Assembly: GCF_026932795.1 (NCBI RefSeq)
Contig: NZ_JADPVH010000010.1
Coordinates: 1 to 64,000 of the forward strand
Source of the DNA: Paenarthrobacter sp. Z7-10
GTDB lineage: Bacteria; Actinomycetota; Actinomycetes; Actinomycetales; Micrococcaceae
Direction: 5' to 3'
DNA: 64,000 nucleotides
Part shown: piece by piece, positions 1 through 8,538 of the stretch
Numbering within the stretch: position 1 is the stretch's first letter
Layout: the number at the start of each line of letters is the position of its first letter
Program-made: the position numbers and the translations under genes
Notes under the pieces: model-generated
Databases searched by the model: none
What the model saw: only the letters and a program-made list of their open reading frames with translations
What the model was told of the DNA's origin: nothing

Positions 1-2
1 CG

Positions 3-116
3 TTTCTTTGGATTGAAGGCTATTACAACACACGTCGCCGCCATTCAACGCTCGGCTATTTGACGCCAGCCGAAATTGAGTTAGGCTATAAATCTATTCA
101 CGAACTCGCGGCATAA
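3..116 (+). CDS. IS3-family transposase (OrfB), 3' end only
   Basis: The first 37 codons read through to a TAA and contain the block YYNTRRRHSTLGYLTPAE, the conserved C-terminal end of the DDE integrase core in IS3-family OrfB transposases. The family inserts IS elements through a circular intermediate. The 5' part lies outside the window, so it cannot be said whether the copy is complete. About 30 bp after the stop, around 120-148, lies sequence of the kind that often closes such elements (ACAAAAACGGGAACACTCCA), but the opposite end is not visible, so the element boundary is unproven. Assignment is by motif only. Confidence 0.85.
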   Translation, partial: FLWIEGYYNTRRRHSTLGYLTPAEIELGYKSIHELAA

Positions 117-915
117 TCCCGAGTCCACAAAAACGGGAACACTCCACACCACCCCCACCCGGCACACCCCTGACCAACACAGGTCTGAGTGGGTCGCCAC
201 CCAGCACAGGTTTGACAGGATCACCGTCCGGCAAACTTGTCACCCAGCCTCCACCCAGCGCACGCTTCACGGAGCATCAGCCAGCAGGTCTGACACCGGG
301 CGCCGGCCCGAACAGCATCGGGTCAGACTCAAAGGCCTTGCGGCGCTTTGCACACATCAGAGCCCTTCGCACCCGGGGAAGCAACCGAAAGCTCCTCAAC
401 CCAGACGCCAACCTAGCGCTCCGCTGTTAGGCATCGCAGCCGGTCTGGCTGACATCGTCTCCCGACCTGGGTGGCCAGACCTGGTTCTCGACGCCGATCG
501 CCGACCTGCTCCCCACCTGGTTCTCGACACCGGTCGCCGACCTGCTCCCCACCTGGGCCGCCCACCTGGTTCTCGACGCCGGTCGCCGACCTGCTCCCCG
601 CCTGGGCCGCGCACCTGGTTCTCGACGCCGGTCGCCGACCTGCTCCCCACCTGGTTCTCGCGCGGGGCCCCGAACTAGATGTCGACGCGGGTAGTCGGCT
701 TCGGTTGTAAAGTGAGATTGTTGATCGCCATCCTGGTCGCCGAGCAAAAGCAAGGCGGCGCTGGCCGTGGCGATGTATATTGGCCCACGCAATCGCGTCG
801 GTGCCTTACCGGGAGAGGAACCAAACGTGTTGCATTGCGACCGCGGCGCGGCAAAACCGGTGAAGGTCCTGGCGCTGCTGCTGGCTGATATTCCGTTGAC
901 AGCTGCAGTCGTGGC
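117..915. other. gene-free stretch after the IS end
   Basis: About 800 bp with no convincing gene. It begins with the probable IS right end, continues through a low-complexity stretch rich in CACCC and CAGGTTTGAC-like words (about 150-300), then the minisatellite at 481-660. The reading frames here are by-products of the repeats and have no recognisable protein content or good ribosome-binding sites. The last 200 bp would have to hold the promoter of the downstream haemoglobin gene, but no clear -35/-10 pair was found. Confidence 0.6.
481..660. repeat. minisatellite, 36-bp unit with 13-bp insertions
   Basis: Copies of a unit starting CTGGTTCTCGACGCCGGTCG begin at 481, 517, 566, 615 and (partial) 651. 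The spacings are 36, 49, 49 and 36 bp. The two 49-bp units carry an extra 13-bp block of the form RCCTGGGCCGCSC. The two lengths are nested in a symmetric order. The array is not attached to a gene, unlike most other arrays in the window. Confidence 0.9.
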
Positions 916-1386
916 ATGAGCGATGCCGCCTGCCTGGACAAGGCGAACCGTACCGAAGCCATCGACCTGCGGGATCTGCAGGACAGGGCTGATGTAACCG
1001 TATTAGTTCAGGCCTTTTACGCCCGCGCGTTTGCGGATCCGCTGCTGGGCCATATTTTCGTGGACGTGGCACGGATGGATCTGGAACAACATCTGCCCAT
1101 CATTACCGACTTCTGGGAGACGGTCCTGTTCCGCGCGGGTCTGTACCACCGCAATGCCCTGCAGGTGCATGTGGCCCTCAACGCTTCGTTCCCTTTGGGT
1201 GAACAACACTTTGACCGTTGGCGCGAGCTGTGGGCATTGACCGTGAACTCTTCCTTCCGGGGCGAGAAGGCCGAGCTGGCCAAAGTGCAGGCTGACCGCA
1301 TAGCTGGTTCGATCCAACGCCGGCTCGCGGGCCAGACCCCCAGCGAATTTACCTCGATCAGCCGGCGGGAACGTCCGCCGCTTTGA
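916..1386 (+). CDS. group III (P-type) truncated haemoglobin
   Basis: A 156-residue protein of the 2-on-2 globin fold: LVQAFYARAFADPLLGHIF near residues 30-48, then HLPIITDFWETVLF and the HFDRWRELW segment holding the probable proximal His. These are typical of group III truncated globins, which bind oxygen, NO or peroxide at haem in the cytoplasm; the physiological role is not fixed for most members. The C-terminal 20 residues are Arg/Ser-rich. Its last 29 bp overlap, tail to tail, the 3' end of the anti-sigma gene on the other strand. No strong ribosome-binding site is visible before the ATG. Confidence 0.88.
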   Translation: MSDAACLDKANRTEAIDLRDLQDRADVTVLVQAFYARAFADPLLGHIFVDVARMDLEQHLPIITDFWETVLFRAGLYHRNALQVHVALNASFPLGEQHFDRWRELWALTVNSSFRGEKAELAKVQADRIAGSIQRRLAGQTPSEFTSISRRERPPL

Positions 1387-1627
1387 TGTTGTGAATGCGC
1401 TCCAATATGGTCGCTTTCAGGTTGTCCGGAGCAGCTTCCTTGCAGGTCCGCTTGACGGCCGAACGAATAACGCATTCCAAGTCGTGCTCCTGGGCACACT
1501 CCGGACAGGTGTCCAGATGCTCCTTGATCTCCGCGAGGTCATCGCAGGACAAAGCTCCATCCAAATATTCGTAGATTCGCGAAATCCGCGAGTCTTCGCA
1601 GTCGCCCAGACTCTGGCAGTCGCTCAT
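1358..1627 (-). CDS. rsrA: RsrA-type mycothiol-system anti-sigma factor
   Basis: An 89-residue zinc-binding anti-sigma protein. The ZAS motif HxxxCxxC is present as H37, C41, C44, with further Cys at positions 4, 10, 28, 52 and 62. In the family, disulfide stress oxidises these cysteines, releases zinc and frees SigR. The ATG overlaps the TGA of sigR by four bases (ATGA), so the two are translationally coupled and made in comparable amounts. The 3' end runs 29 bp into the convergent globin gene. Identity is firm from motif, size and partner. Confidence 0.93.
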   Translation of the reverse strand: MSDCQSLGDCEDSRISRIYEYLDGALSCDDLAEIKEHLDTCPECAQEHDLECVIRSAVKRTCKEAAPDNLKATILERIHNIKAADVPAG

Positions 1628-2478
1628 TTTTTGCTCTCCTGATTCTTGCTTCCTGTGCCGGCTCCGGCCAGTGTTGCCGTCTCCACCGCCGGGTCATTGG
1701 ATGATGCCGCTGGACCGCCAAAACCACGTTCCTTGGCATAGTCTGCAAGCAGCTCACGCATCATTTTGCGGCCACGGTGCAGACGCGACATGACGGTGCC
1801 AATGGGGGTGTTCATGACGTCTGATATTTCCTTGTAGGCGTAGCCTTCTACATCCGCGAAGTAGACGGCCAGCCGGAATTCCTCGGGAATGGACTGCAGC
1901 GCGTCCTTTACATCCGAATCGGGGAGGTGGTCCAAGGCCTCCGTCTCCGCCGAACGTAATCCGCTGGAGGTGTGCGACTCTGACCGCGCCAGTTGCCAAT
2001 CCTCCACTTGGTCTGAATTGGACTGCAGAGGCTCCCGCTGGCGTTTGCGGTAGAGATTGATGTAGGTATTGGTCAGTATCCGATAGAGCCAGGCCTTCAG
2101 ATTCGTCCCGGGCCGGTACTGATGAAATGCCGAAAAGGCCTTTGTATAGGCCTCCTGCACCAGGTCCTCGGCATCGCTGGGATTCCTGGCCATCCGCATT
2201 GCAGCCGAATACAACTGGTCCACGTACTGCATCGCATCCCGTTCAAAACGGACGCGACGTTCCTCCGCTGACTCGGTCGAAACGTCAACAACCGCCTCGG
2301 GTGATGACTTCGGATCCGGATCCGGGGCTGACGTCCCGTTGCCCTTCCCGGTCTGCGGACCGGCGGAATCTCCGGTGGCCAAGCTGTCGGCGTGTTCGGT
2401 GGTATTCATCAGGGACCAGTCTACTGTTACCGGCCAGGTGCCGACGGCCGGAGGCCGTGTGGCAAGCAGGGTTTCCAT
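1624..2478 (-). CDS. sigR: SigR/SigH-type ECF sigma factor
   Basis: ECF sigma factor for thiol-oxidative stress. Region 2 is visible as [20 protein letters not shown] and [20 protein letters not shown]; region 4 as [20 protein letters not shown] followed by [14 protein letters not shown]. The frame is open to 2574, but an apparent SigR promoter at 2512-2537 would start RNA near 2505, which excludes that start. ATG 2478 (284 aa) has GGAAGGA four bases upstream; ATG 2409 (261 aa) is the alternative. Either form carries an N-terminal extension before the core, reminiscent of the long SigR' isoform known in Streptomyces. It forms a coupled operon with rsrA. Confidence 0.92.
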   Translation of the reverse strand: METLLATRPPAVGTWPVTVDWSLMNTTEHADSLATGDSAGPQTGKGNGTSAPDPDPKSSPEAVVDVSTESAEERRVRFERDAMQYVDQLYSAAMRMARNPSDAEDLVQEAYTKAFSAFHQYRPGTNLKAWLYRILTNTYINLYRKRQREPLQSNSDQVEDWQLARSESHTSSGLRSAETEALDHLPDSDVKDALQSIPEEFRLAVYFADVEGYAYKEISDVMNTPIGTVMSRLHRGRKMMRELLADYAKERGFGGPAASSNDPAVETATLAGAGTGSKNQESKK

Positions 2479-2511
2479 GGAGTCCTTCCGAATTTGTTTT
2501 CCAGCTTCTTC

Positions 2512-2537
2512 AACCCGGCATTCGCAGCAGATATTCC
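2512..2537 (-). promoter_or_regulatory. SigR-type promoter upstream of sigR
   Basis: Read on the minus strand: GGAAT (2537-2533), exactly 18 bases, then GTT (2514-2512). This matches the known SigR/SigH consensus GGAAT-N18/19-GTT. It lies 34 bp upstream of ATG 2478, so the sigR-rsrA operon is very likely autoregulated. It also decides against the longest open frame as the start of sigR. Confidence 0.8.
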
Positions 2538-2627
2538 GGAAGCAGACAAAGCAGTTGGAAAGCAAACTTGCCAAAATGTGGCTTCAGGACAAAGCTGGGA
2601 AAAACACCGCCGACGCAGGAGACGATG

Positions 2628-4307
2628 ATGTCAAGTAATGCGCAACCGAACGGTAGCGTCCCCGAAGTTAAACTGAAGCGGCACCTGGGTCCGATAGGTA
2701 TCCTCTTTGCCGCAATAGGTTCAATTATCGGTTCGGGGTGGTTGTTCGGGGCCTTCAACGCCTCCGTGATTGCTGGACCGGCCGCAATCTTCTCTTGGCT
2801 CATCGCAGGGTTCATGATCATGCTGATCGGCCTGTGCTATGCCGAATTGGGACCCATGTTCCCAATTTCCGGAGGAGTGGTCCGCTATCCGCACCTGGTG
2901 TGGGGATCCTTTGGCAGTTACTCGTTGGGGTTCATCACCTGGATCTCCTCGGCCGCCGTTCCCGCGATCGAGGTTGAGGGCGCCTTGACCTACGCCACCA
3001 AGTTTGCCCCCTTCACTCAAAAGAATGACGTTGGCGGCACGGTGGTGCATACCCTCACTCCGATCGGCATCGTCGTCGCCATCATTTTGATGGCCATCTT
3101 CGTCGTCATCAACTATTTCGGCGTAAAACTTTTCGCCCAAGTAAACAACGTGCTGGTCTGGTGGAAACTCGCCATCATCCTGTTGGTTATTGCGGTCTTC
3201 CTGATCACGGCCCTCGGCACCACCAGCATGGGCACCACGGACAACTTCACCTCGCATGGTTTCGCACCCGGCGGGGCGGCCGGTGTGTTTGTGGCTATTT
3301 CCACCGCCGGAATTACCTTCTCCTATCTGGGTTTCCGCCAAGGCATTGAACTTGCGGGTGAGACGACCAATCCCAAGCGGAACATCCCGATGGCCATTAT
3401 CGGTTCCGTCCTGATCACCTCCGTCATCTACGCGCTGCTCCAGCTCGCGTTTACCCTTGGTGTTCCCGCCCGCATCCTGGGGAGTTCCGGCAGCTGGGCC
3501 AATCTGGTCTTCAACGACGATTTCGGTCCTCTGGCTGCACTGTCTTCACTCGCGGGGCTGACTTGGCTTGCCTACCTTCTATACGCTGATGCGATCATCT
3601 CGCCGGCCGATACCGGTCTGGTCTACACCACCATCGCCTCCCGGGTCTCGTACGCCATGGGCCGCAACGGCAACTCCCCCCGCTGGCTGGCCAAGAACAA
3701 TAAGCAGGGTGTCCCGTACTGGTCCTTGGTGGTTACTTTCCTGGTCGGTATCGTGCTCCTGCTGCCGTTCCCCAGCTGGCAGCAACTGGTGGGCTTTATT
3801 ACCAGCGCCACGGTGATCTCCTTTGGCTCCGGTCCGCTGGTACTTTCGGTTCTGCGGCGCACCATGCCGGAACTGCACCGCCCATTCAACCTGCCATTCG
3901 GGGATACCATTCCGATCCTGGCGTTCTACTGTGCCAATATGATCGTCTACTGGGGCGGCTGGGACACGAACAAAAAGCTGTTCATCACCATCCTCATTGG
4001 CTATCTGCTGCTGATCGTCTTCCAATTTGTTGGAGACCGGAAACTGAAGCCCTCGCTGGACTTCAAGGTTGGCGCCATCTGGGTGCTGCCGTGGTTCGTC
4101 CTGCTGGCCCTGGTGAGCTGGCTGATGGACCCCAAGACGCACCCGGATCTGTTTGGCTGGGCCTTCCTGGTCAACGCCGTCGTCAGCGTCGCCATCTTCT
4201 ACCTCGCGGTGAAGGTGCACCTTCCGCTGGAGAAGATCCGCGAGTACATGCGCGATGCTGAAAACGAGTCGGAAGAAGAGGAACACCTGATGGGAACTGC
4301 CCTGTAG
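2628..4307 (+). CDS. APC-superfamily amino acid permease
   Basis: A 559-residue membrane protein with about 12 hydrophobic segments. The first helix holds GSIIGSGW (residues 31-38), the Gly-rich broken helix that binds substrate in APC transporters, followed by YAELGPMFP. It probably imports an amino acid by proton symport; the substrate cannot be read from sequence. The frame is open far upstream, but AGGAG at 2617-2621 lies six bases before ATG 2628 and the upstream residues are antisense to sigR. The C-terminus is acidic (ENESEEEEH). It is divergent from sigR and followed by a hairpin terminator. Confidence 0.88.
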   Translation: MSSNAQPNGSVPEVKLKRHLGPIGILFAAIGSIIGSGWLFGAFNASVIAGPAAIFSWLIAGFMIMLIGLCYAELGPMFPISGGVVRYPHLVWGSFGSYSLGFITWISSAAVPAIEVEGALTYATKFAPFTQKNDVGGTVVHTLTPIGIVVAIILMAIFVVINYFGVKLFAQVNNVLVWWKLAIILLVIAVFLITALGTTSMGTTDNFTSHGFAPGGAAGVFVAISTAGITFSYLGFRQGIELAGETTNPKRNIPMAIIGSVLITSVIYALLQLAFTLGVPARILGSSGSWANLVFNDDFGPLAALSSLAGLTWLAYLLYADAIISPADTGLVYTTIASRVSYAMGRNGNSPRWLAKNNKQGVPYWSLVVTFLVGIVLLLPFPSWQQLVGFITSATVISFGSGPLVLSVLRRTMPELHRPFNLPFGDTIPILAFYCANMIVYWGGWDTNKKLFITILIGYLLLIVFQFVGDRKLKPSLDFKVGAIWVLPWFVLLALVSWLMDPKTHPDLFGWAFLVNAVVSVAIFYLAVKVHLPLEKIREYMRDAENESEEEEHLMGTAL

Positions 4308-4315
4308 GGATCCGG

Positions 4316-4354
4316 ATACCTTCCGGCCGGGCGGTCCTGCCCGGCCGGAGGGTA
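4316..4354 (+). terminator. hairpin after the APC permease
   Basis: A near-perfect inverted repeat: CCGGCCGGGC, a six-base loop, GCCCGGCCGG, extended outward by pairing ATACC/GGTAT. It lies 10 bp after the permease stop. There is no U-run, as is common for actinobacterial terminators. It separates the permease from the DoxX-aroA operon. Confidence 0.65.
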
Positions 4355-4421
4355 TTCGCGCAAACCGCCGCCGTCAGTGTAAAACTAAGAGAACCACCCG
4401 CGGACCAGCCAGGAGGCCCCA

Positions 4422-4937
4422 ATGTCTATCGTCCGAACGCTCGCCCGTCCCATGCTTGCCTCGTCCTTCATTTTGGCGGGGGTGGATCGGCTGCGCCACT
4501 CCGACCAGACCGTGAATCAGCTCTCCCCCGTGCTGGCCAAGGTCTCTCAGGCCCTGCCGTTCCAAGCGGATGAGAAGATGCTCGCCCGGGTCATGGGCGG
4601 CACACAGGTGGGTGCCGGACTGCTGCTCGCGATGGGCAAGTTTTCCCGCGTCGCAGGCCTGCTGCTGACCCTGACCTCGGCGCTCAACGCCGTCGTCGAA
4701 TTCCGCTCGGCGAATGACAGCACCTCCGAAGACCGTTCACACCGCCGTAACCAGCTGCTGAAGAATCTTTCGCTCTCCGGCGGAGTGCTGCTGGTGGCTG
4801 TCGACACCGCCGGCAAGCCCGGCCTTGCGTGGCGCGCGGAGCACCTCGCGGCGGCCGGCAAGAAGAGCACCAAGAAGCAGTTCAAGCATGCCGACAAGGC
4901 CGTGCGGCGGATCGCCAATGATGTCACAGGTTCCTAG
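4422..4937 (+). CDS. DoxX-family membrane protein
   Basis: A 171-residue protein with hydrophobic segments around residues 10-22, 60-75, 78-92 and 117-130, the four-helix layout of DoxX proteins. The start ATG 4422 has a strong AGGAGG seven bases upstream. Some DoxX proteins are linked to redox balance, but no catalytic role can be assigned here. The tail is Lys-rich (KKSTKKQFKHADKA). It ends six bases before aroA, so it is probably the first gene of a DoxX-aroA-rsgA transcript. Confidence 0.82.
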   Translation: MSIVRTLARPMLASSFILAGVDRLRHSDQTVNQLSPVLAKVSQALPFQADEKMLARVMGGTQVGAGLLLAMGKFSRVAGLLLTLTSALNAVVEFRSANDSTSEDRSHRRNQLLKNLSLSGGVLLVAVDTAGKPGLAWRAEHLAAAGKKSTKKQFKHADKAVRRIANDVTGS

Positions 4938-4943
4938 CACTCG

Positions 4944-6281
4944 ATGAATGCTGGCGCCGTGGGAGAAAATCCCCTCCGTCCTTGGGCCGCTCCGTCGGCC
5001 TCCGCCCCTGTGAATGCCACGGTTGCCGTTCCCGGCTCCAAGTCGCTCACCAACAGGTATCTGATCCTGGCGGCGCTGGCCGACGGGCCATCCCGGCTTC
5101 GCGCGCCGCTGCACTCGCGCGATTCCGCCCTGATGATTGCCGCGCTGAGAGCGCTGGGTGCCGTCATTGAAGTGCTCGACGACGGCGACGGCGGCTTTGG
5201 TCCGGATCTTCGGGTCACGCCGCTGGCCGCCGGGGCCATGCTGCCGGCCGGCGCATCCGTCGATTGTGGTTTGGCCGGCACGGTTATGCGTTTCGTGCCG
5301 CCGGTGGCTGCTCTGACCTCCGGAAGCGTGGTCTTCGACGGCGATCCGCAGGCACGTTCCCGCCCGATGGGACCAGTGATCCACGGCCTCCGGTCGCTCG
5401 GCGTCCAGCTCGACGACGGCGATGCGGGGGGTCTGCCCTTCCGGATCCACGGCAAGGGTGCCGTCCGCGGCGGCCACCTGGTCATCGATGCTTCCGGCTC
5501 GTCACAGTTCGTTTCCGCCCTGCTGCTGGCCGGAGCACGGTTCACGGACGGGCTGCATCTGGAGCACGTTGGCAAGCCGGTGCCCAGCCTGGATCACATC
5601 CGGATGACCGTGAGCGTCCTGCGGGAGGTGGGTGTCGCCGTCGACGATTCCGTTCCGAACAATTGGGTTGTCCAGCCAGGAACGATCCGGGCCTTCGATG
5701 TCCAGGTGGAACCGGACCTGTCCAACGCCGGCCCTTTTCTTGCCGCTGCCTTGGCCGCCGGCGGAACCGTTCGAATTCCGCACTGGCCGGCGGCTACGCT
5801 GCAGGTCGGCGATCGCTGGCGCAGCATTTTCACGGAATTTGGCGCTGAGGTCAGCCTCAATGAAGGAACCTTGACCGTGACCGCGGGACCGGAGATTAAG
5901 GGCGTGGAGCTGGCCGATACCAGCGAGCTTGCGCCCACCGTAGCCGCATTATGCGCCTTGGCCACCGGACCATCCGTGCTCAGCGGGATTGGCCACCTGC
6001 GGGGGCATGAAACGGACCGGCTCGCGGCACTGGCGGCTGAGATCAATCGTCTGGGTGGCTCGGTGACGGAAACTGTGGATGGTTTGGCCATCACCCCCGC
6101 TCCCCTGCACGGCGGGCTGTTCCACAGTTACGCCGATCACCGGATGGCGACGGCAGGTGCGATCCTGGGCTTGGCCGTGCCGGGCGTGGAGGTCGAGGAC
6201 ATCGCGACCACCGGCAAAACGATGCCGGAATTCGTCCAGCTCTGGACAGACATGCTGGCGCCCCAGACTGCCGGCTCCTGA
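4944..6281 (+). CDS. aroA: 3-phosphoshikimate 1-carboxyvinyltransferase (EPSP synthase)
   Basis: A 445-residue enzyme of the shikimate pathway, joining PEP to shikimate-3-phosphate on the way to chorismate. Substrate-binding signatures are visible: PGSKSLTNR (K33, S34, R38), GLAGTVMRF for the PEP loop, [15 protein letters not shown] and the late [14 protein letters not shown]. Length is normal. It starts six bases after the DoxX gene without a clear ribosome-binding site and is followed after two bases by rsgA. The order aroA-rsgA-hisN near sigR is common in actinobacteria; here a permease and DoxX gene intervene. Confidence 0.96.
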   Translation: MNAGAVGENPLRPWAAPSASAPVNATVAVPGSKSLTNRYLILAALADGPSRLRAPLHSRDSALMIAALRALGAVIEVLDDGDGGFGPDLRVTPLAAGAMLPAGASVDCGLAGTVMRFVPPVAALTSGSVVFDGDPQARSRPMGPVIHGLRSLGVQLDDGDAGGLPFRIHGKGAVRGGHLVIDASGSSQFVSALLLAGARFTDGLHLEHVGKPVPSLDHIRMTVSVLREVGVAVDDSVPNNWVVQPGTIRAFDVQVEPDLSNAGPFLAAALAAGGTVRIPHWPAATLQVGDRWRSIFTEFGAEVSLNEGTLTVTAGPEIKGVELADTSELAPTVAALCALATGPSVLSGIGHLRGHETDRLAALAAEINRLGGSVTETVDGLAITPAPLHGGLFHSYADHRMATAGAILGLAVPGVEVEDIATTGKTMPEFVQLWTDMLAPQTAGS

Positions 6282-6283
6282 CC

Positions 6284-7402
6284 ATGGGAAGCAACACGCA
6301 CAATTGGGAGGAATCGGATGTTCGAATCCGCCCCAACAAAAAAGGAAGCCGGCCCCGCACCAAGGACCGGCCCAGCCACGAGGACGCCGTTACCGGACGC
6401 ATCATAACCGTGGACCGCGGCCGCTACACCGCAATCGTGGGCGAGGACACCGGACAGGAACGGCTGGTGGTTGCTGCCCGCGCCCGCGAGCTGCGCCGTA
6501 ATCCCGTCGTGGCCGGCGACTTCGTTGCCCTGGTCGGGGACACCTCCGGCGAACCCGACTCGTTGGCGCGGCTGGTTCGGATCGAGGAACGGCGAACCGT
6601 CCTGCGGCGCAGCGCCGATGACACCGATCCGGTGGAGCGCGTGGTGGTGGCGAACGCCGATCAGTTGGTGATAGTGGTGGCCGCGGCCAATCCGGAGCCG
6701 CGGACCGGCTTCATCGACAGGGCGCTGGTGGCCGCCTACGACGCCGGCATCGCCGCACTGCTGCTGGTTACCAAGGCCGATGTCAAAGATCCGGCAGAGC
6801 TCCTGGCCAACTACACCCACCTGGATCTCACCGTGGTGGTGAGTCGAACCGCCACCAGCGCGGACTCCGGCATCGACGCGCGCAGCGATGACGGCCAGTC
6901 GGCGCTGTTGGCGGGCACCGCCGTCGCCGCCTTGTGGGAACACCTCAACGGCAAGGTCAGCGTGCTGGTGGGTCACTCCGGAGTAGGAAAATCGACCATG
7001 GTCAACGCCCTGACGGGGTCCAAACGAGCCACCGGCGGCGTCAATGCCGTCACCGGGCGTGGCCGGCACACATCGTCATCGGCGCTGGCGCTGCGGCTGG
7101 AAAACGGCTCGCCCGGCAGCTGGATTATCGACACTCCCGGCATCCGGTCCTTTGGGCTGGCCCATGTGGAACCGGACCGCATCCTGCTGGCGTTCCCGGA
7201 TCTGCAGCCGGGTACCGACGCCTGTGAACGGGGCTGCAAGCACGACGACGACGCAGTAAACTGCGGACTGGACCCTTGGGTGGCGCAGGGCCACGCCGGA
7301 GACGCCGGGCCTGCGAGGCTTGCTTCGCTGCGCCGGTTGCTGCGCACCGGAAGCCGAACGGAGGGCCGGGCCGAGGCTAAGGAGCTGGGCACGAATGCCT
7401 AA
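6284..7402 (+). CDS. rsgA: ribosome small-subunit GTPase RsgA
   Basis: A 372-residue circularly permuted GTPase that helps 30S subunit maturation. The motifs appear in the permuted order: G4 TKAD at 163-166, G1 GHSGVGKST at 230-238, G3 DTPG at 283-286. An N-terminal OB-like domain precedes them and a C-terminal zinc knuckle follows (C314, C318, H320, C327). The N-terminus is basic (RPNKKGSRPRTKDRP), as usual in actinobacteria. It starts two bases after the aroA stop, so it is probably translated by coupling. Confidence 0.95.
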   Translation: MGSNTHNWEESDVRIRPNKKGSRPRTKDRPSHEDAVTGRIITVDRGRYTAIVGEDTGQERLVVAARARELRRNPVVAGDFVALVGDTSGEPDSLARLVRIEERRTVLRRSADDTDPVERVVVANADQLVIVVAAANPEPRTGFIDRALVAAYDAGIAALLLVTKADVKDPAELLANYTHLDLTVVVSRTATSADSGIDARSDDGQSALLAGTAVAALWEHLNGKVSVLVGHSGVGKSTMVNALTGSKRATGGVNAVTGRGRHTSSSALALRLENGSPGSWIIDTPGIRSFGLAHVEPDRILLAFPDLQPGTDACERGCKHDDDAVNCGLDPWVAQGHAGDAGPARLASLRRLLRTGSRTEGRAEAKELGTNA

Positions 7403-7497
7403 GAGCAAGCTGGCGCAGTGACCGTTTCCGCTGCCCATCCGGCGCCCATTCGGGGCAGATGCGGGCTGGGCGGGTCAAAGGACGATAGCGTGAACGT

Positions 7498-8310
7498 ATG
7501 AATCTTCCGCCGCAGAGCTACAACGACGACCTCCGCCTGGCCCATGTGTTGGCCGATTCGGTCGATTCGCATACCATGGCCCGCTTTCGCGCGCTGGACC
7601 TGCAGGTGGAAACCAAGCCGGACCTGACGCCGGTAACAGACGCGGACAAGGCAGCGGAGGAATCCATTCGCAGCCAGCTCTCGCGGGTTCGTCCGCGCGA
7701 TTCGGTCCTGGGCGAGGAGTTCGGCAGCACCGGTCACGGATCGCGCCGCTGGATCATCGATCCGATCGACGGAACTAAGAACTTCATTCGTGGGGTCCCC
7801 GTTTGGGCCACGCTGATCGCCCTCGTGGACGAGGACAAGCCCGTCGTCGGCCTGGTCAGCGCACCGGCGCTGGGCAAGCGCTGGTGGGCCGCGAAAGGTA
7901 CCGGCGCCTTCATGGGCAAGTCGCTGGCGGCGGCCACCAGGCTTAAAGTCTCCAATGTCTCACGGCTTTCGGATGCCTCGCTGTCCTACTCATCGCTGAC
8001 CGGCTGGCGCGAGCGTGGAAACCTGGACGAGTTCGTCTCCCTGACGGACCGGGTGTGGCGCAGCCGGGCCTATGGCGACTTTTGGTCCTACGCCCTGGTC
8101 GCCGAAGGGGCGGTCGATATCGCCTGCGAGCCGGAGCTGAACCTGTACGACATGGCTGCCCTGGTGCCGATCGTGCTTGAGGCTGGTGGCCGGTTCACCT
8201 CTCTGGAAGGAGCCGATGGGCCCTTCGGTGGTAACGCGCTGGCCACCAACGGCATCCTGCATTCGGAGGTCCTGCGCGCGCTCAACCCGGACCACGACGA
8301 CCTGCTCTGA
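7498..8310 (+). CDS. hisN: histidinol-phosphatase, inositol monophosphatase family
   Basis: A 270-residue Mg-dependent phosphatase. The metal-site motifs are GEE (72-74) and DPIDGTKNF starting at D88, with the distal [17 protein letters not shown] segment. In actinobacteria the member that follows aroA and rsgA is usually HisN, which dephosphorylates histidinol phosphate in histidine synthesis. Other IMPase-family substrates are possible from sequence alone. It lies 95 bp after rsgA, so it may have its own promoter or share the rsgA transcript. The stop is followed within 80 bp by the riboswitch. Confidence 0.88.
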   Translation: MNLPPQSYNDDLRLAHVLADSVDSHTMARFRALDLQVETKPDLTPVTDADKAAEESIRSQLSRVRPRDSVLGEEFGSTGHGSRRWIIDPIDGTKNFIRGVPVWATLIALVDEDKPVVGLVSAPALGKRWWAAKGTGAFMGKSLAAATRLKVSNVSRLSDASLSYSSLTGWRERGNLDEFVSLTDRVWRSRAYGDFWSYALVAEGAVDIACEPELNLYDMAALVPIVLEAGGRFTSLEGADGPFGGNALATNGILHSEVLRALNPDHDDLL

Positions 8311-8390
8311 GACGCACCACGCCCGCACGGCCGTCATACGGCAGCGTCATACTCGCCTTGGCCGCCGGAATGCCTTAGCGTATGGGGATA

Positions 8391-8504
8391 GGTCACGAGT
8401 GCCAGTGCTAAGCCCCGGTTTGCTGGCCGGCAACCCTCCTTCGCGGTGGGGTGCCCCGGGTGACGACCTGGCCGGGGCACAAATGTCCCGGCAAGCGCGG
8501 AACC
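8391..8504 (+). promoter_or_regulatory. SAM-IV riboswitch
   Basis: The stretch beginning GGTCACGAGTGCCAGTGCTA and continuing through AAGCCCCGGTTTGCTGGCC, GCGGTGGGGTGCCCCGGGTG and GGCAAGCGCGG matches, block by block, the known mycobacterial SAM-IV aptamer. SAM-IV binds S-adenosylmethionine. Downstream, CCCGG-CAACA-CCGGG can form a small hairpin, and CCTC at 8521-8524 can pair with GAGG at 8531-8534, the ribosome-binding site of the next gene. That suggests control by hiding the ribosome-binding site, which is inferred rather than shown. Confidence 0.92.
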
Positions 8505-8538
8505 CGGCAACACCGGGGTCCCTCCCTTGCGAGGTCCA

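Noticed and set aside
827-919. A GTG-started 30-codon frame overlapping the haemoglobin ATG (ATGA)
   Set aside because: No ribosome-binding site or recognisable sequence; one overlap alone is weak evidence.
427-962. Reading frames across the 481-660 repeat on the minus strand
   Set aside because: Arg/Gly/Pro repeat products of the minisatellite with no domain and no ribosome-binding site.
2127-2627. N-terminal extension of the APC permease by 167 codons
   Set aside because: It is antisense to sigR, and a proper ribosome-binding site precedes ATG 2628.
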